Source of the DNA: a virus
Virus record (IMG/VR): IMGVR_UViG_3300009093_000121
Span: 1-23,760 of that record
Reading direction: 5' to 3' (one strand)
Length of the DNA: 23,760 nucleotides
Under the pieces are notes generated by a model. It did no database searches. It saw only the letters and a program-made list of their open reading frames with translations, and was not told the DNA's origin. The position numbers were made by a program, and so were the translations under genes. Positions within the stretch are counted from its first letter, which is position 1. Every line of letters begins with the position of its first letter. Shown here one piece after another: positions 1-9,544 of this stretch.

Positions 1-3000
1 GTGTAAGGAGCCGTTCCTCCCGTCGCGGCGATGCCACAGGCATAGGCTACTGTGATGTGTCCGGACACTGTGCAGGATCCGCAATCCACGGCCAGCGGAG
101 CCCCTCCCACCAGAGAGTAGAACTGGGCGTAGGGGGTACAGTTGGGTTCGTCCGGACTGCCGCACGCGACCCCGAAAGATATCCCTACGATTCCGGCGCT
201 CGCGTTGCCTTGGTACTCAAAGGCGTACACCTGGTAGCTGAGTGAGGGCACACCATCCAGCGAGGGGGCCTGCCACAGGAGCGTGGGGGAACCCCAGACG
301 TTGGGGGTGGAGCCCGAGGATAACGCTCCATAAAACGGAGAAGGAGTCCCCTCTCTACAGTTGAACGAAGGCGTGATCCATATAGCGAGAAGGTGACTGC
401 CCACTCTTCCCAGGGACACCAGATGGGAATAATCGAAGTAGGAGCTGTCTCCTCCAAAGCATGGGACCTGGGATTGATCCCTGGTGACGATATACTCCGT
501 CCACGCCGTAGGTGCGCTGGTCAGGCAATCCCACACGCTGACCGTCCCGTCTCCGTTGTCGTACTGCTCCATGACCGCCGTGAACGCCACATGCTCATGG
601 CCCAGAGAATCCAGGTAAGCAATGGGAGGTCCGGCCAGCAGGTCGGGCGGGTTACTGGTCCACAACTGTGAAGTGTTCCCATCAATGATCGTTTCGCTGG
701 AAAGCACATTCGCGGCGCTCAGGCTATACACCATCAGCGTGCCACCGACAAAATTACCGCCCACCACGATGTAGATTTTCCCGCCGGCGCCGACACTCGC
801 CCCTATCGGGGCGTAGAACTCCCAGCCTCCGGGAGAAAGCTCTCCCGCAAAGTGGACCTGCGGCCCGAACGAGGTGCCGTTGAACGTCGAGTACGAGACC
901 GTCGAGCAGTAGTGGGTATCCGGCCCGATGGTCGTCTTGTTGTTAGTGCCGGGGTACACCAGGATGTAGTCTCCTGGGCCGCGCACCAGTAGCTGTAGGC
1001 CTACCCTCCGGGAAGTGCCGCTGCACCCGTCGCAGGGCACAATGTATCCGGGGTTGAGGAAGTCCAGCCCAGGGTTAGCGATATCCGTGGAAGATCCCCA
1101 CGAATCGGTGGCACAGTTGAATCTGGTCAGGCGGACGCTGGGGATCGTCCAGATATCGTGCGGCGTGGAAGTAAATGCCAGGACGGGCTGCAACACGAGC
1201 ACGTCGTCCACGTCCTTGGCCGCCGTATAACTCATGCTGGAAGCGGGGACTGGAGTGAACACCGGGCAGTGAGAGTCGTCCATCAGGACCCAGGTGGTTC
1301 CACCATCGGTGGACTTGTAGGCATGGATGCGGTGCTTCCCGTCGCCGCTGGGTTGGTAGGACTGGGGGAACAGGTACAGGTCCGTGCCGTGCTCGAACCC
1401 AAAGGCTCCCTCGATCCAGTCGCTAAAGCTCAACCCGTCCGTGGGGTTGATGGTAACAGGTCCTACCGCCGGGATCGGTGTAGGAGCGGGGATGTTGATC
1501 GTGACCGGGCCTTGGATGAAAGTGGACGCCGAGTCCACTACTCCGATCGTCATGGTGAACAATCCGTAGGCCAGGGGAGTCCCGGTGACTGTCCCATCCG
1601 AGTTCACCGTCAGTCCCGGAGGAACCCCGCCGCTGTCGCTGAACGTATACGGAGGAACCCCGCCGGAAGCCGAGATGGACTGGGAGTAGACCACGCCCAC
1701 TGTTCCGTTGGGAAGAGAAGTGGTGACCAGGGATAGGGATGTGGAGATGTGGATCGTCACTAATCCGGGAGCCGTGGCGCTCAGGGCGTCCGTCACTGTC
1801 GCGTGGATGGTGTAGTTCCCGGCCGTGGTCGGAGTTCCCGTCACCGAACCGTCCGCGTTAACCGTCAAGCCAGGCGGGACTCCCGAAGAGGCCGAGAATG
1901 TATACGGAGAAGTCCCGCCGGCGGCCGTGATGTTTTGCGAGTAGGCCGTGCCCACTGATCCATCCGGCAGAGACGTTGTGACGATAGTCAGAGATCCGGA
2001 GATCGATAAGGTCACCGGCCCGGAACTGACTCCTCCCAGCGCATCGGTCACCGAGGCCGATATCGTGTAACTCCCCGGCAATGTGGGTGTCCCGTCCACC
2101 AACCCGGAAGAGTGGACCGTCAACCCAGGAGGAACTCCCGAGGAGGCGGAGAACGTGTACGGGGTGGCTCCGCCCGTAGCGGCCAGCGAGTGAGAGTAGG
2201 CGGTTCCCACCACTCCTCCGGCCAGCGAGGTGGTGGTTAAGGCCACGGCCGCTACAATGACGATCGTGGCCGGGAAAGTCGTAGAGGTGGAACTGGCATC
2301 GGTCAGTGTGACCGTGAAGGTATAGGAGCCAGGCGTAGTCGGGGTTCCGGTGACCACGCCTCCGGATCCCACCGACAATCCAGGGGGCACTCCGGCGGAA
2401 GCTGAGAACGTATACGCGGGGACTCCACCAGCCGCCGTGAACGTCGTAGTGTAGGCCGCCCCGACTTCTCCGTTAGGAGGAGACCCGGCGGATCCGCGCA
2501 GCGCCAGGTTGGCGGCCGAGACAATGCCGGGGCTCTGGTAGAAGGTGAAGTACAGGTTGGAGCCGTTCAGCCAGATCTCGTTAGGGCTGTCCCTCCCGGC
2601 TCCGAAGGTGAACACCTGCTGCGCCAGAGTGGCCGGGTCGATGCGCACCAGAGTGCCCGGACTTCCCTGGAAAGCCGCCCATACCCACGTTCCGTCAAAG
2701 TAAACGCTGTAGCAGGAGCGCCCCACTCCGGTAGAGATCAGGTTCTGGATCGTGAGGTCGGTCTTCTGGAAGCGGATCACGTTGCCAGAGACTTCGCTTC
2801 CCGCCCACAGGTGGCTGGCGGTGAAAGTGCAGTCGTCGGTGAACACCGCATCTCCGGCGCCCACCGTCCCGTACTGCTCGACCGTCATGCCTACCGGATC
2901 GATCCGCGCCACGTTGTTGCCTGCGGAAGTCCCAGCGCTTGTGACAAACAGTTTTCCCGAGGCGGTGTCGAAGCGGATCGAGTGAGGGCCGAAGCTGGAC

Positions 3001-3458
3001 ATCGATGTCGCCACCGAACTGACGAACCCCCCGTCCGAGACTCGGTACTTATAGACCGCGTCGGTCTGCCGCGAGGCCACGTAGATATAGGCCCCGTCCG
3101 AGCAGAAGGATCCCTGGTCCAGAATATGGCCGGTGTCCACAATCAGGTCGGCGTGGGCCAGCGTGACTGGATCGATCGTGCAGACCACAATTCCGCTATT
3201 GGTGGGGTTCCACGGCATGACGTATACCAGGCCCGTTCCGGCCAGGTAGAAGGCGTCGATGATGTTATTGTGGAATCCGTCGCTAGGGAACGTGATGGTG
3301 CTGAACGCTCCAGGATTGGACGGGTCCATCCGCACCACGATACCGGGAGTGCTCTCGCATCCGATCCACAGGTACCCGGCGGCGTACAAAAGAGCGTGCG
3401 GCAGGTTCGAGGACCCGCCCAGGCTCTGCGCCCAAATTTCGGTAATCGAGGTAGGCAT
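1..3458 (-). CDS. Giant modular adhesin-like virion protein, beta-propellers plus He_PIG Ig-like repeats (3' end cut by window)
   Basis: Open from an ATG at 3458 to the left edge: I checked all 1152 codons and found no stop. Residues about 20-310 look like a six-bladed NHL/YVTN-type propeller, with a recurring 'V.RIDP.T' strand near residues 41, 94, 138, 183, 229 and 272. Residues about 324-646 hold four He_PIG (putative Ig) domains at a period of about 84 aa, each with a 'VGTAYS...GG..PYTFS.S.GVPPGL...G.V.GTP' pattern. Residues about 650-1115 look like a second propeller of sialidase/BNR type with an Asp-box, STDGGTTW, at 716-723. A fifth He_PIG (ACGIAATGGTAPY) begins at the edge. It lies 4 nt downstream of the hub gene, as the last tail gene seen. 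The likely role is host or surface binding as a fibre or tailspike; this is inferred from modules and position. No catalytic residues could be assigned. The C-terminus is unseen. Confidence 0.85.
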   Translation of the reverse strand, partial: MPTSITEIWAQSLGGSSNLPHALLYAAGYLWIGCESTPGIVVRMDPSNPGAFSTITFPSDGFHNNIIDAFYLAGTGLVYVMPWNPTNSGIVVCTIDPVTLAHADLIVDTGHILDQGSFCSDGAYIYVASRQTDAVYKYRVSDGGFVSSVATSMSSFGPHSIRFDTASGKLFVTSAGTSAGNNVARIDPVGMTVEQYGTVGAGDAVFTDDCTFTASHLWAGSEVSGNVIRFQKTDLTIQNLISTGVGRSCYSVYFDGTWVWAAFQGSPGTLVRIDPATLAQQVFTFGAGRDSPNEIWLNGSNLYFTFYQSPGIVSAANLALRGSAGSPPNGEVGAAYTTTFTAAGGVPAYTFSASAGVPPGLSVGSGGVVTGTPTTPGSYTFTVTLTDASSTSTTFPATIVIVAAVALTTTSLAGGVVGTAYSHSLAATGGATPYTFSASSGVPPGLTVHSSGLVDGTPTLPGSYTISASVTDALGGVSSGPVTLSISGSLTIVTTSLPDGSVGTAYSQNITAAGGTSPYTFSASSGVPPGLTVNADGSVTGTPTTAGNYTIHATVTDALSATAPGLVTIHISTSLSLVTTSLPNGTVGVVYSQSISASGGVPPYTFSDSGGVPPGLTVNSDGTVTGTPLAYGLFTMTIGVVDSASTFIQGPVTINIPAPTPIPAVGPVTINPTDGLSFSDWIEGAFGFEHGTDLYLFPQSYQPSGDGKHRIHAYKSTDGGTTWVLMDDSHCPVFTPVPASSMSYTAAKDVDDVLVLQPVLAFTSTPHDIWTIPSVRLTRFNCATDSWGSSTDIANPGLDFLNPGYIVPCDGCSGTSRRVGLQLLVRGPGDYILVYPGTNNKTTIGPDTHYCSTVSYSTFNGTSFGPQVHFAGELSPGGWEFYAPIGASVGAGGKIYIVVGGNFVGGTLMVYSLSAANVLSSETIIDGNTSQLWTSNPPDLLAGPPIAYLDSLGHEHVAFTAVMEQYDNGDGTVSVWDCLTSAPTAWTEYIVTRDQSQVPCFGGDSSYFDYSHLVSLGRVGSHLLAIWITPSFNCREGTPSPFYGALSSGSTPNVWGSPTLLWQAPSLDGVPSLSYQVYAFEYQGNASAGIVGISFGVACGSPDEPNCTPYAQFYSLVGGAPLAVDCGSCTVSGHITVAYACGIAATGGTAPY

Positions 3459-3462
3459 AGTT

Positions 3463-6400
3463 TTAGATCGGTACCGGCATCAACTCCGTCAGGGTCATGC
3501 GCGTGTAATTGCCGTGGCGGTCCCCGAGCGGCAGCCACTCCAGGCCGCTCGCATCGGCGTATATCTTGAAGCGGTCATTGCTGCGCGTGTAGAACATGAC
3601 GCTGTAGATCCGGCTCTTGTTGAGTCCGCTGCCGAATCGGTTGGGCAGGTAGAACCGTTCCTCGGTGCGCGAGGCATGGGCCGGAAGGGTCTGGGTGAAG
3701 GACCCGGTTTCGGAGATAATCAGGACGCAGAGCGGGACCGGGCACTGGTACTGCACCCACATCTGCTTAAGGTACTTCCACCCCACATACCCGAACGCCT
3801 GTTCGTAACTCGACCAGAGCGTGATCGCGGCCGGCTCTTTGACGTGGTCGAGCGACCAGTCCCACAGCTTAAACTTGGCGCCGGTCGGCAGCGGCGAATC
3901 GATGACCAGCCGCCACTGCTTGCCGATCAGGTTGGTCGGGCAGGCGCGAACCACGCGGCGGTCGTCATAGGTCCCGCTGATATTGGGAAACGTGTAGACT
4001 GTCCCGTCCTCCTGGGTTTGCAGGTGGACCGGGACCACGATTCCGCCCGTGTCCACGGTGAGCACGAGGTTTCGCGCGATCTTATCGTACGGCCATCCGA
4101 AGTCGCTCCAGGGAGTCCACAGCACCACCTCCGGCGGATCCTCGTGGCCCAACTGGTCGAAGGGTGCCCACCTGCGGAACCCGTTGCCGAACAACTGGAA
4201 CTTTCCCGTAGGCTCCGGGTTGGTGATCAGCAGGCGCCACATCTTGGCCACCTGATCGACCGGGACCGGATAGTTCTTCTTGCGGTCGGTGACCGTCCCG
4301 GTATGGGTGAAGGTCATGACCGTGCCCAGTTCGTTCTTGAGCGCAATCGTCACAGGTACGTTCTGCGTGTCCGCATCAACCCAGACCCAGGATGGGTTCT
4401 TGTCGCTATTGGTCTCCGCGTCCTGCCAGGGAGTCGAGAGCACCGTGTCCTGGGGGTAGTCGATCTTGTCGAAGTAATACCGCCACTGTTTGAAGATCAC
4501 CGGGATGGTGGAGCCCTTGGGGTGCAGGCGGACCATCTTGGAGATCGTATCGGGGGGCAGCGGGAACTCTACCTTCCCCCGGCCTCCCGTGAGCACGATC
4601 GGATTGGCGGATAGGATGTCGAGCGTGGGAGCCTGGCCCCCCGAGATGAACCCCTGGAGAACGTCGAGTTGCAGGGTGACGTCGGCTCCCCCAGTGGTGT
4701 CCCATTCGACCGTCACGCTGCGCAGGTACTTGTCCCACGGATGTCCCAGGTCGTCCCAGTCGAAGGTATGCGCCACCTCGCCTTTGTCAGCGGGTTGGAA
4801 GATGAACCTGTGATTGAACAACTGGAACATGCCGGTACCGCTTGTCAGCGCGGCTTGGGAAGCATCCACGAAGATCCACCAGCGTTTCCCCTTGAGCCCG
4901 GTTGGCATGGTGATGTTGCGCTGGCGGTCGCTCTCCGTGGAGGTCACCGTGAACGAAGGTCCGATCGCCGCTCCGTCCGCCATGATCTGTACAGTCACGG
5001 CTACTCCATTGGTGTTGACCTCCAGGTCCACCTGATTCAGGTACTTGTCGTACTCGCTCCCGCCGTTTTCCGGAGGCGTCACGTTGACGATATCGGGAGG
5101 ATAGATCTCAGCCTGCGGGAACTCCACTTTCAGGATCCGCCACAGGTCGATGGTGGAGTTGGCCTGCCCGGTATCGATCGAGGCCGAAGCATAGGGGCGA
5201 ACGCGGAACAGTTTGCCGATCGTCGGCACGGCCAGGGGGATGACCTTCAGGCAACGCCCGCTGCCCAGATCGGTGGGGCTGGATAGCGTGAACACCTGCG
5301 GGGTTCCCGCCGTCTTGCCGTCCCGGCCGCCGCGCATCTCCAGCACCAACTGCCGGTCAGTCCCGGCGGTGTCGAAGATGACGGTCATCTGGTACAGCCG
5401 CTTGTCCGTCAATCCTCCCAAGTCCATCCAGTCGCTGGCCGATCCGGCCGAGAGCAGACCCGTGGGCTGGAACTGGAACAGGATGCGGAACAACTGGAAC
5501 TGCGCCGGGTAAGCCTCTCCGGAGAGGTGGAAGCTGATCGACCGCGCCTCGCGTCCGTAGGACTGGTAGACGCTGCCGCTCGTGTTGACGAGGTTAGGCA
5601 GCAGGCTGAGCAACTGGCGGCCCTTGAAGCTGCTCCCCGAAGGGATCTTGATCTTGAAAGTATCGACCACCGTGTCCGAATAGTTCAGCAGCAGGTCCAC
5701 ATTGATGAACGGGTTCCAGTTATAGACTCCGTTATAAAGCTGCGGGTCGATATCCAGCCACACTTCCTCAAACAACTTCATCCCGGTCGGGTCGCCCATG
5801 TCGAACCACGGCATCACGATGTCCCACGGGATCATGTTGCCGCTGGTAAACGGAGGGGAGTCCGGGGCCGTCCACCAGTCGCGCGTCGTGTTGAGCCCGC
5901 CGATGATGGTGACGACGTCCGCGATCCCGAAGGTGGCTCCGAGGAGCGGGTTGTTCACCGCTACCACCATCGACTGAGTGTCCGGCTCCTGGTAGAGCAT
6001 GGTGGTCGGATACTCCGGCAAGCTGGTCTCGTAGAACTCCTCGTTGTAGGGGATCCAGCGGTCGCGGTAAGCCGGCTCGCAGACCAGTTCGCGGGTCTGC
6101 CCCGCCAGGTTGACGTACACCAGGTGGATCATCCCCCGGTGCCATTCCATGCGGGCCGCGTTCAGGTCGGACGGAGCCATGCTAATGGGGGAGATCCCGG
6201 CGTACTGTTCTCCCCGGAATATCGGGTCGATCTGCTCCGACCGCTTCCGGGGTTGGGCGCCGTCCCAGGAGTACACCCCGTCGTCGCTCAGGTACCAGAC
6301 CTCCCCTCCGGGAGTCTTGCACCACGCGCTCTGCCCCTTGAGCCCCTTGTAAGAAACCACCGCCGGCTGAATGAGAGAACCCTGGATCACCGCGATTTCG

Positions 6401-8184
6401 TACAGGCAACTGACATTCAGCGTGAGGATCTGCCCCCGGCATTCGGTGATATTGACAATGCCGTTGGCGGGAGTCCCGGCCGCGATGCTGGTCACGGCTC
6501 CGGTGGCGTCGGACCCGATCGGGAAAGACTGCGGATACCCGTTGCGGTTCTTGTAAACGATGTGCGGGTTGTTGGGGTCGCCCGCCACCACCACCGCTTC
6601 TCCGATGATCGCCACGAGGTTGCAGTTCTGCCCGTAGATGGCATTCACCGTGATCGTGGCTCCGGTCGAGTGGGGGAACTGGAAGAAGGCGCGGAAGCTG
6701 GTTGCCGTCACCTGGGAGGCGTACACGTCCTCGCTGGTCCCCCCGGTGGCGTCGTTGATGTGGATCAGGGCGCCGGCCCCGGTGCCTCCCATGGCGGCAG
6801 CCACGGCCGCAAATCCGGACACCGTCACGGTCTGCCACCCGGCGGAGATGCCGGACAGGGTGGTGTAGGTGATTGGGGAGAGAACCGTGCTGACTACCGG
6901 CGGCTCGTTGTCGGTCTCCCACTGCTCGCTGAAAACCACATCCGGGTCCGAAGCATTGTCCACGATCGTGGTGTAGGTCTCCGCTCCGATCGAGCTAGCG
7001 ACGTTCGGGATCCGCGCGATCAGGCGGCCGATCTCGTCGCTGAGCGTGCCGCCCCGGCGGTAGATACGGACAAAGCCAATGCGCGGGTCGGCGCTGTACC
7101 AGACCAGGAGCTTCACCTGGCCGCCATGGACTGCCACCTTCTGGCTCTTGTAGACGATCCCGCTATCGGTTACGGAAGCGGTCCCCTCCCCCGCCATGAT
7201 CTGCGAGGGGTTGCCCTGATCTCCGGTGACGGTCTCTTCGTAGGTGACCACCCAGTCGTAGGGCTGCGTATCGTTGGGGGAACTTTCGGCGCCGCCGTCC
7301 AGGTTTCCGGCCAGGGGCACATCCGTGATCGAGGCCCCGGTTCCGGGATAGGATCCGGTATCGAGCAGCACGGCTTGACCGTTGGTGTCGAAGATGCGGA
7401 AAGTGGTGGATCCGTTCTGGATGTTCAGGTTGGCGTCCGGAACGCCGATGCGGATATCCCAGGGGGATCCGGCTACCAGATCCGTCCTCCCGTCCGTGGT
7501 GGTCACGGTGACTCCGGGAGTGCCCGTAAAGGTGACTTGGTCGAAGTCGCTCAACCCCGCCGGGTCCGCCAGGGTGACGATCACCCCGGTCCATACCAGG
7601 GTGGCTCCGGCCATAGCGCTGCCCACAATCGAGGTGACATCGTCAGTCCCTTTGACGAGGGACGCCAGGACCACGCCAGCCGCCGCCGCGTTACCCCACT
7701 TGGGAAGGGTTGCGTACGGGTTTAACCCAGAGTCCTTGAACATCCCGTTGGGGCAAGCAAAGTACGCCCACGGGGTGCCGCTCTCTCCGGCCGAGTAGAC
7801 CGCCATCTCCCAGTGGCGCGAGGCGTTGGCATCCACGTCGGTCGCAACCAGGGTCTTGGCGGTGTAGTTCAGGCTGCGGTAGATGTTGCGGTGATTGGTG
7901 CTGGTCAGGATTCCCAGGTAGCGCGGGTTCAGCGACGGCGTCAGCGGGTCCTCGCCGGGAGACACGCACATCTTGCGGATGAAGTAGCAGGTGGGTTCGG
8001 TGACGGTAAGCTGGCCCACCTCCTTGGTACCGGTGCGGCTGGAGATCGAACCTTCCTGGTTCGACATGATGTTATTGAGGGCGCGGTACTGCCCGTTCTG
8101 GAGCAGGTCCGGGGACTGCTTGCTCCACACGCCGTCAAGGCCGCAGCGGAACTCGATCGGCGGCGGACTATTAGGGTTCTGCAT
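3463..8184 (-). CDS. Large tail hub / DNA-stabilisation-like virion protein with C-terminal tandem beta repeats (1573 aa)
   Basis: The ATG at 8184 shares one base with the stop of the upstream connector gene and follows a GAGGT Shine-Dalgarno. The N-terminus (residues 1-55) has the 'GLDG...K.SPDLL..GQY.ALNN....GS...R.GT' pattern of phage stabilisation/hub proteins. Around residues 600-660 a segment with CLYEIAVIQGS, then YLSDDGVYSWDG, then a Q-I-D-P-I-F element matches the propeller pattern of gp10-type packaged-DNA stabilisation proteins. From about residue 790 to the end, about seven repeats of 100-125 aa recur, opening with 'W.DLG.P.DK.L..V.V..DT.G' near residues 791, 915, 1040, 1148, 1260, 1365 and 1460. 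Position after the connectors and before the adhesin supports a neck/tail-hub role. Assignment to the gp10-like family is by pattern only. The repeats are unusual for that family and could be fibre-docking or carbohydrate-binding beta-sandwiches. Confidence 0.75.
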   Translation of the reverse strand: MQNPNSPPPIEFRCGLDGVWSKQSPDLLQNGQYRALNNIMSNQEGSISSRTGTKEVGQLTVTEPTCYFIRKMCVSPGEDPLTPSLNPRYLGILTSTNHRNIYRSLNYTAKTLVATDVDANASRHWEMAVYSAGESGTPWAYFACPNGMFKDSGLNPYATLPKWGNAAAAGVVLASLVKGTDDVTSIVGSAMAGATLVWTGVIVTLADPAGLSDFDQVTFTGTPGVTVTTTDGRTDLVAGSPWDIRIGVPDANLNIQNGSTTFRIFDTNGQAVLLDTGSYPGTGASITDVPLAGNLDGGAESSPNDTQPYDWVVTYEETVTGDQGNPSQIMAGEGTASVTDSGIVYKSQKVAVHGGQVKLLVWYSADPRIGFVRIYRRGGTLSDEIGRLIARIPNVASSIGAETYTTIVDNASDPDVVFSEQWETDNEPPVVSTVLSPITYTTLSGISAGWQTVTVSGFAAVAAAMGGTGAGALIHINDATGGTSEDVYASQVTATSFRAFFQFPHSTGATITVNAIYGQNCNLVAIIGEAVVVAGDPNNPHIVYKNRNGYPQSFPIGSDATGAVTSIAAGTPANGIVNITECRGQILTLNVSCLYEIAVIQGSLIQPAVVSYKGLKGQSAWCKTPGGEVWYLSDDGVYSWDGAQPRKRSEQIDPIFRGEQYAGISPISMAPSDLNAARMEWHRGMIHLVYVNLAGQTRELVCEPAYRDRWIPYNEEFYETSLPEYPTTMLYQEPDTQSMVVAVNNPLLGATFGIADVVTIIGGLNTTRDWWTAPDSPPFTSGNMIPWDIVMPWFDMGDPTGMKLFEEVWLDIDPQLYNGVYNWNPFINVDLLLNYSDTVVDTFKIKIPSGSSFKGRQLLSLLPNLVNTSGSVYQSYGREARSISFHLSGEAYPAQFQLFRILFQFQPTGLLSAGSASDWMDLGGLTDKRLYQMTVIFDTAGTDRQLVLEMRGGRDGKTAGTPQVFTLSSPTDLGSGRCLKVIPLAVPTIGKLFRVRPYASASIDTGQANSTIDLWRILKVEFPQAEIYPPDIVNVTPPENGGSEYDKYLNQVDLEVNTNGVAVTVQIMADGAAIGPSFTVTSTESDRQRNITMPTGLKGKRWWIFVDASQAALTSGTGMFQLFNHRFIFQPADKGEVAHTFDWDDLGHPWDKYLRSVTVEWDTTGGADVTLQLDVLQGFISGGQAPTLDILSANPIVLTGGRGKVEFPLPPDTISKMVRLHPKGSTIPVIFKQWRYYFDKIDYPQDTVLSTPWQDAETNSDKNPSWVWVDADTQNVPVTIALKNELGTVMTFTHTGTVTDRKKNYPVPVDQVAKMWRLLITNPEPTGKFQLFGNGFRRWAPFDQLGHEDPPEVVLWTPWSDFGWPYDKIARNLVLTVDTGGIVVPVHLQTQEDGTVYTFPNISGTYDDRRVVRACPTNLIGKQWRLVIDSPLPTGAKFKLWDWSLDHVKEPAAITLWSSYEQAFGYVGWKYLKQMWVQYQCPVPLCVLIISETGSFTQTLPAHASRTEERFYLPNRFGSGLNKSRIYSVMFYTRSNDRFKIYADASGLEWLPLGDRHGNYTRMTLTELMPVPI

Positions 8185-8876
8185 CAGCTATCTACCTCGA
8201 CTTCTCCCATCATGGCTTGCAGGGCCAGGACGCCCTCGCGATACTGGGCTCCGCAGTAGAGCGCCCGCTGCTGGTCCTGCAACTCGGAGTCGCTGCTGAA
8301 CACCCGCTCCAGCACTCCGAATCCCAAGTACCCGGTGATGGCGTCGTCGGCCGGGATCGGGATGTCTTCTTCCGGGCCGCCTACGATCGCCGGCTTGAGC
8401 GGGCCGACCAGCGTCAGGTTGCGGTGGACCGCCGGACTCTGTCCCGCCACGTAGAATCCCGGAGCGGACCCGCCCGTAATGGCTACGCCGGAGTAATTGG
8501 GGGCCACGACAAGCTCCAGCGTGCGGATGGGCAACTCGTCCTCATGGTAGAGCGTGGGGATCCCCGGAGCGGCCCTGCGCCAGTTGCGGATCAGGGTATT
8601 GAGATCCGCCACCTGGGCGGGGCTTACCAGCCGTCCCGCCACATACACTTGGTCCACGCGCGTGAGTTCGTCGGGGATGGTGTAGCGTCCCACATTGGAC
8701 AGGATCTGCTGGGTGAACGCTCCCTTCACCATGGCCGTCTGGGTGTTGAAGTCCAGGATCGTGAGGTTCAGGAGGTCGAAGAACTGTTCAACCGTGAGCA
8801 GGCCGAGAACCAACCCCGCGTCCTCCAGCAGGTCGTAGCAGATCGAGTCGTAGATACTCTGCGCGGTCACGCTCAT
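8184..8876 (-). CDS. Neck/tail adaptor-like protein (230 aa)
   Basis: Starts at an ATG that overlaps the previous stop by four bases (ATGA), so translation is probably coupled. The N-terminal half is helical with an 'FFDLLNLTILDFN' stretch, followed by a 'YTIPDELTRVDQVYVAGR' strand pair, an 'L..LIRNW' helix and a 'LELVVAPNYSG' strand. The 222-aa neighbour shows the same order of elements (helix with 'IN.GL..LN', 'Y.TPD', 'GRQLSPLS', 'RNW', 'FVIHP'), so the two are probably divergent duplicates. Proteins of this layout next to the major capsid gene are commonly head-completion or tail-adaptor proteins that ring the portal. The specific function is inferred from position and layout. No enzymatic motif is seen. 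Confidence 0.6.
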   Translation of the reverse strand: MSVTAQSIYDSICYDLLEDAGLVLGLLTVEQFFDLLNLTILDFNTQTAMVKGAFTQQILSNVGRYTIPDELTRVDQVYVAGRLVSPAQVADLNTLIRNWRRAAPGIPTLYHEDELPIRTLELVVAPNYSGVAITGGSAPGFYVAGQSPAVHRNLTLVGPLKPAIVGGPEEDIPIPADDAITGYLGFGVLERVFSSDSELQDQQRALYCGAQYREGVLALQAMMGEVEVDS

Positions 8877-9541
8877 TTGAGTCCGGTCCCCCGGCCCTGC
8901 GCGGGTTCCTGCTCCTGGATCAGCCAGTAGGAGGGGAACTTCATCTCGCTCCAGCAGGTCATGGTTTTGATCTTCCGGATCATGTCGCGATAGGCCAGGC
9001 TGGCCGACTGGAAAGGCCGTCCCCCTTCCTTGAGCGGCAAGCGGTTTTTTCCGTAGTCCACCAGGATGTCCACAAACTGGTCGTCCAGGTGAACCGGGTC
9101 TCCGGGCGAGGACAGGCGGGGCGCGGGAGCGATGCCGGTGACATCGAGGTCGTTCCCGCCTGCCAAGTCGATCGGGTGAATGACGAACTTACCGATCCCG
9201 ATTCGAGCCCATTGGGAAACCGGACCCAGCACGGTCGTGTCCTCCGCCCAGTTGCGGTAGCGGCGGGAGAGCGAGCGCAGGCTGAGCGGCGAGAGTTGGC
9301 GGCCGTTATAGTCGCACCGGAGCGGGAACATGATGCCGTCCGGAGTGTCGTACTCCAGTTGTCCGGCCACGGTCCCGCCCGGTACCGTCACCGTGGCTTG
9401 GTTGAATCCGGTGACGACGTTGAGCCGGCTCAGGCCCTCGTTGATCACGCTGGTCACCTGAGCCTGCGGGAACTCCCCAGTGTTGTTGTCAAGCTGGTCG
9501 AGGATCCGCTGGGAGAGGCTGGCCAGGGTGAACGTGGGCAT
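8873..9541 (-). CDS. Neck/tail adaptor-like protein (222 aa), likely paralogue of its neighbour
   Basis: Starts at ATG 9541, just after the TAG of the 89-aa gene (9545-9547). A weak AGGA lies too close to the ATG to act as a normal Shine-Dalgarno, so coupling to the upstream gene is likely. The N-terminus is a helix (SLSQRILDQLDNN), then 'VTSVINEGLSRLNVVTGF', an 'LEYDTPDGIMFPLRCDYNGR' beta segment, 'SLSRRYRNW' and 'GKFVIHPIDLAGGNDLDV'. A C-terminal helical part contains 'DDQFVDILVDYGKNRLPL', the kind of element seen in phage connector and adaptor proteins. The stop overlaps the start of the 230-aa gene. Together these look like a stacked neck made of related subunits. The call rests on layout and context, not on a recognised named family. 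Confidence 0.55.
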   Translation of the reverse strand: MPTFTLASLSQRILDQLDNNTGEFPQAQVTSVINEGLSRLNVVTGFNQATVTVPGGTVAGQLEYDTPDGIMFPLRCDYNGRQLSPLSLRSLSRRYRNWAEDTTVLGPVSQWARIGIGKFVIHPIDLAGGNDLDVTGIAPAPRLSSPGDPVHLDDQFVDILVDYGKNRLPLKEGGRPFQSASLAYRDMIRKIKTMTCWSEMKFPSYWLIQEQEPAQGRGTGLK

Positions 9542-9544
9542 GTC

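Noticed and set aside
5527-7725. 732-codon plus-strand open frame opposite the 1573-aa gene, and a 451-codon one at 3259-4614.
   Set aside because: The 732-codon frame is in exact codon-on-codon register with the minus-strand gene, so plus-strand stops appear only where the real gene uses TTA, CTA or TCA, which are rare in GC-rich DNA. The products are R/G/V-rich without domains, while the minus-strand protein is well structured.
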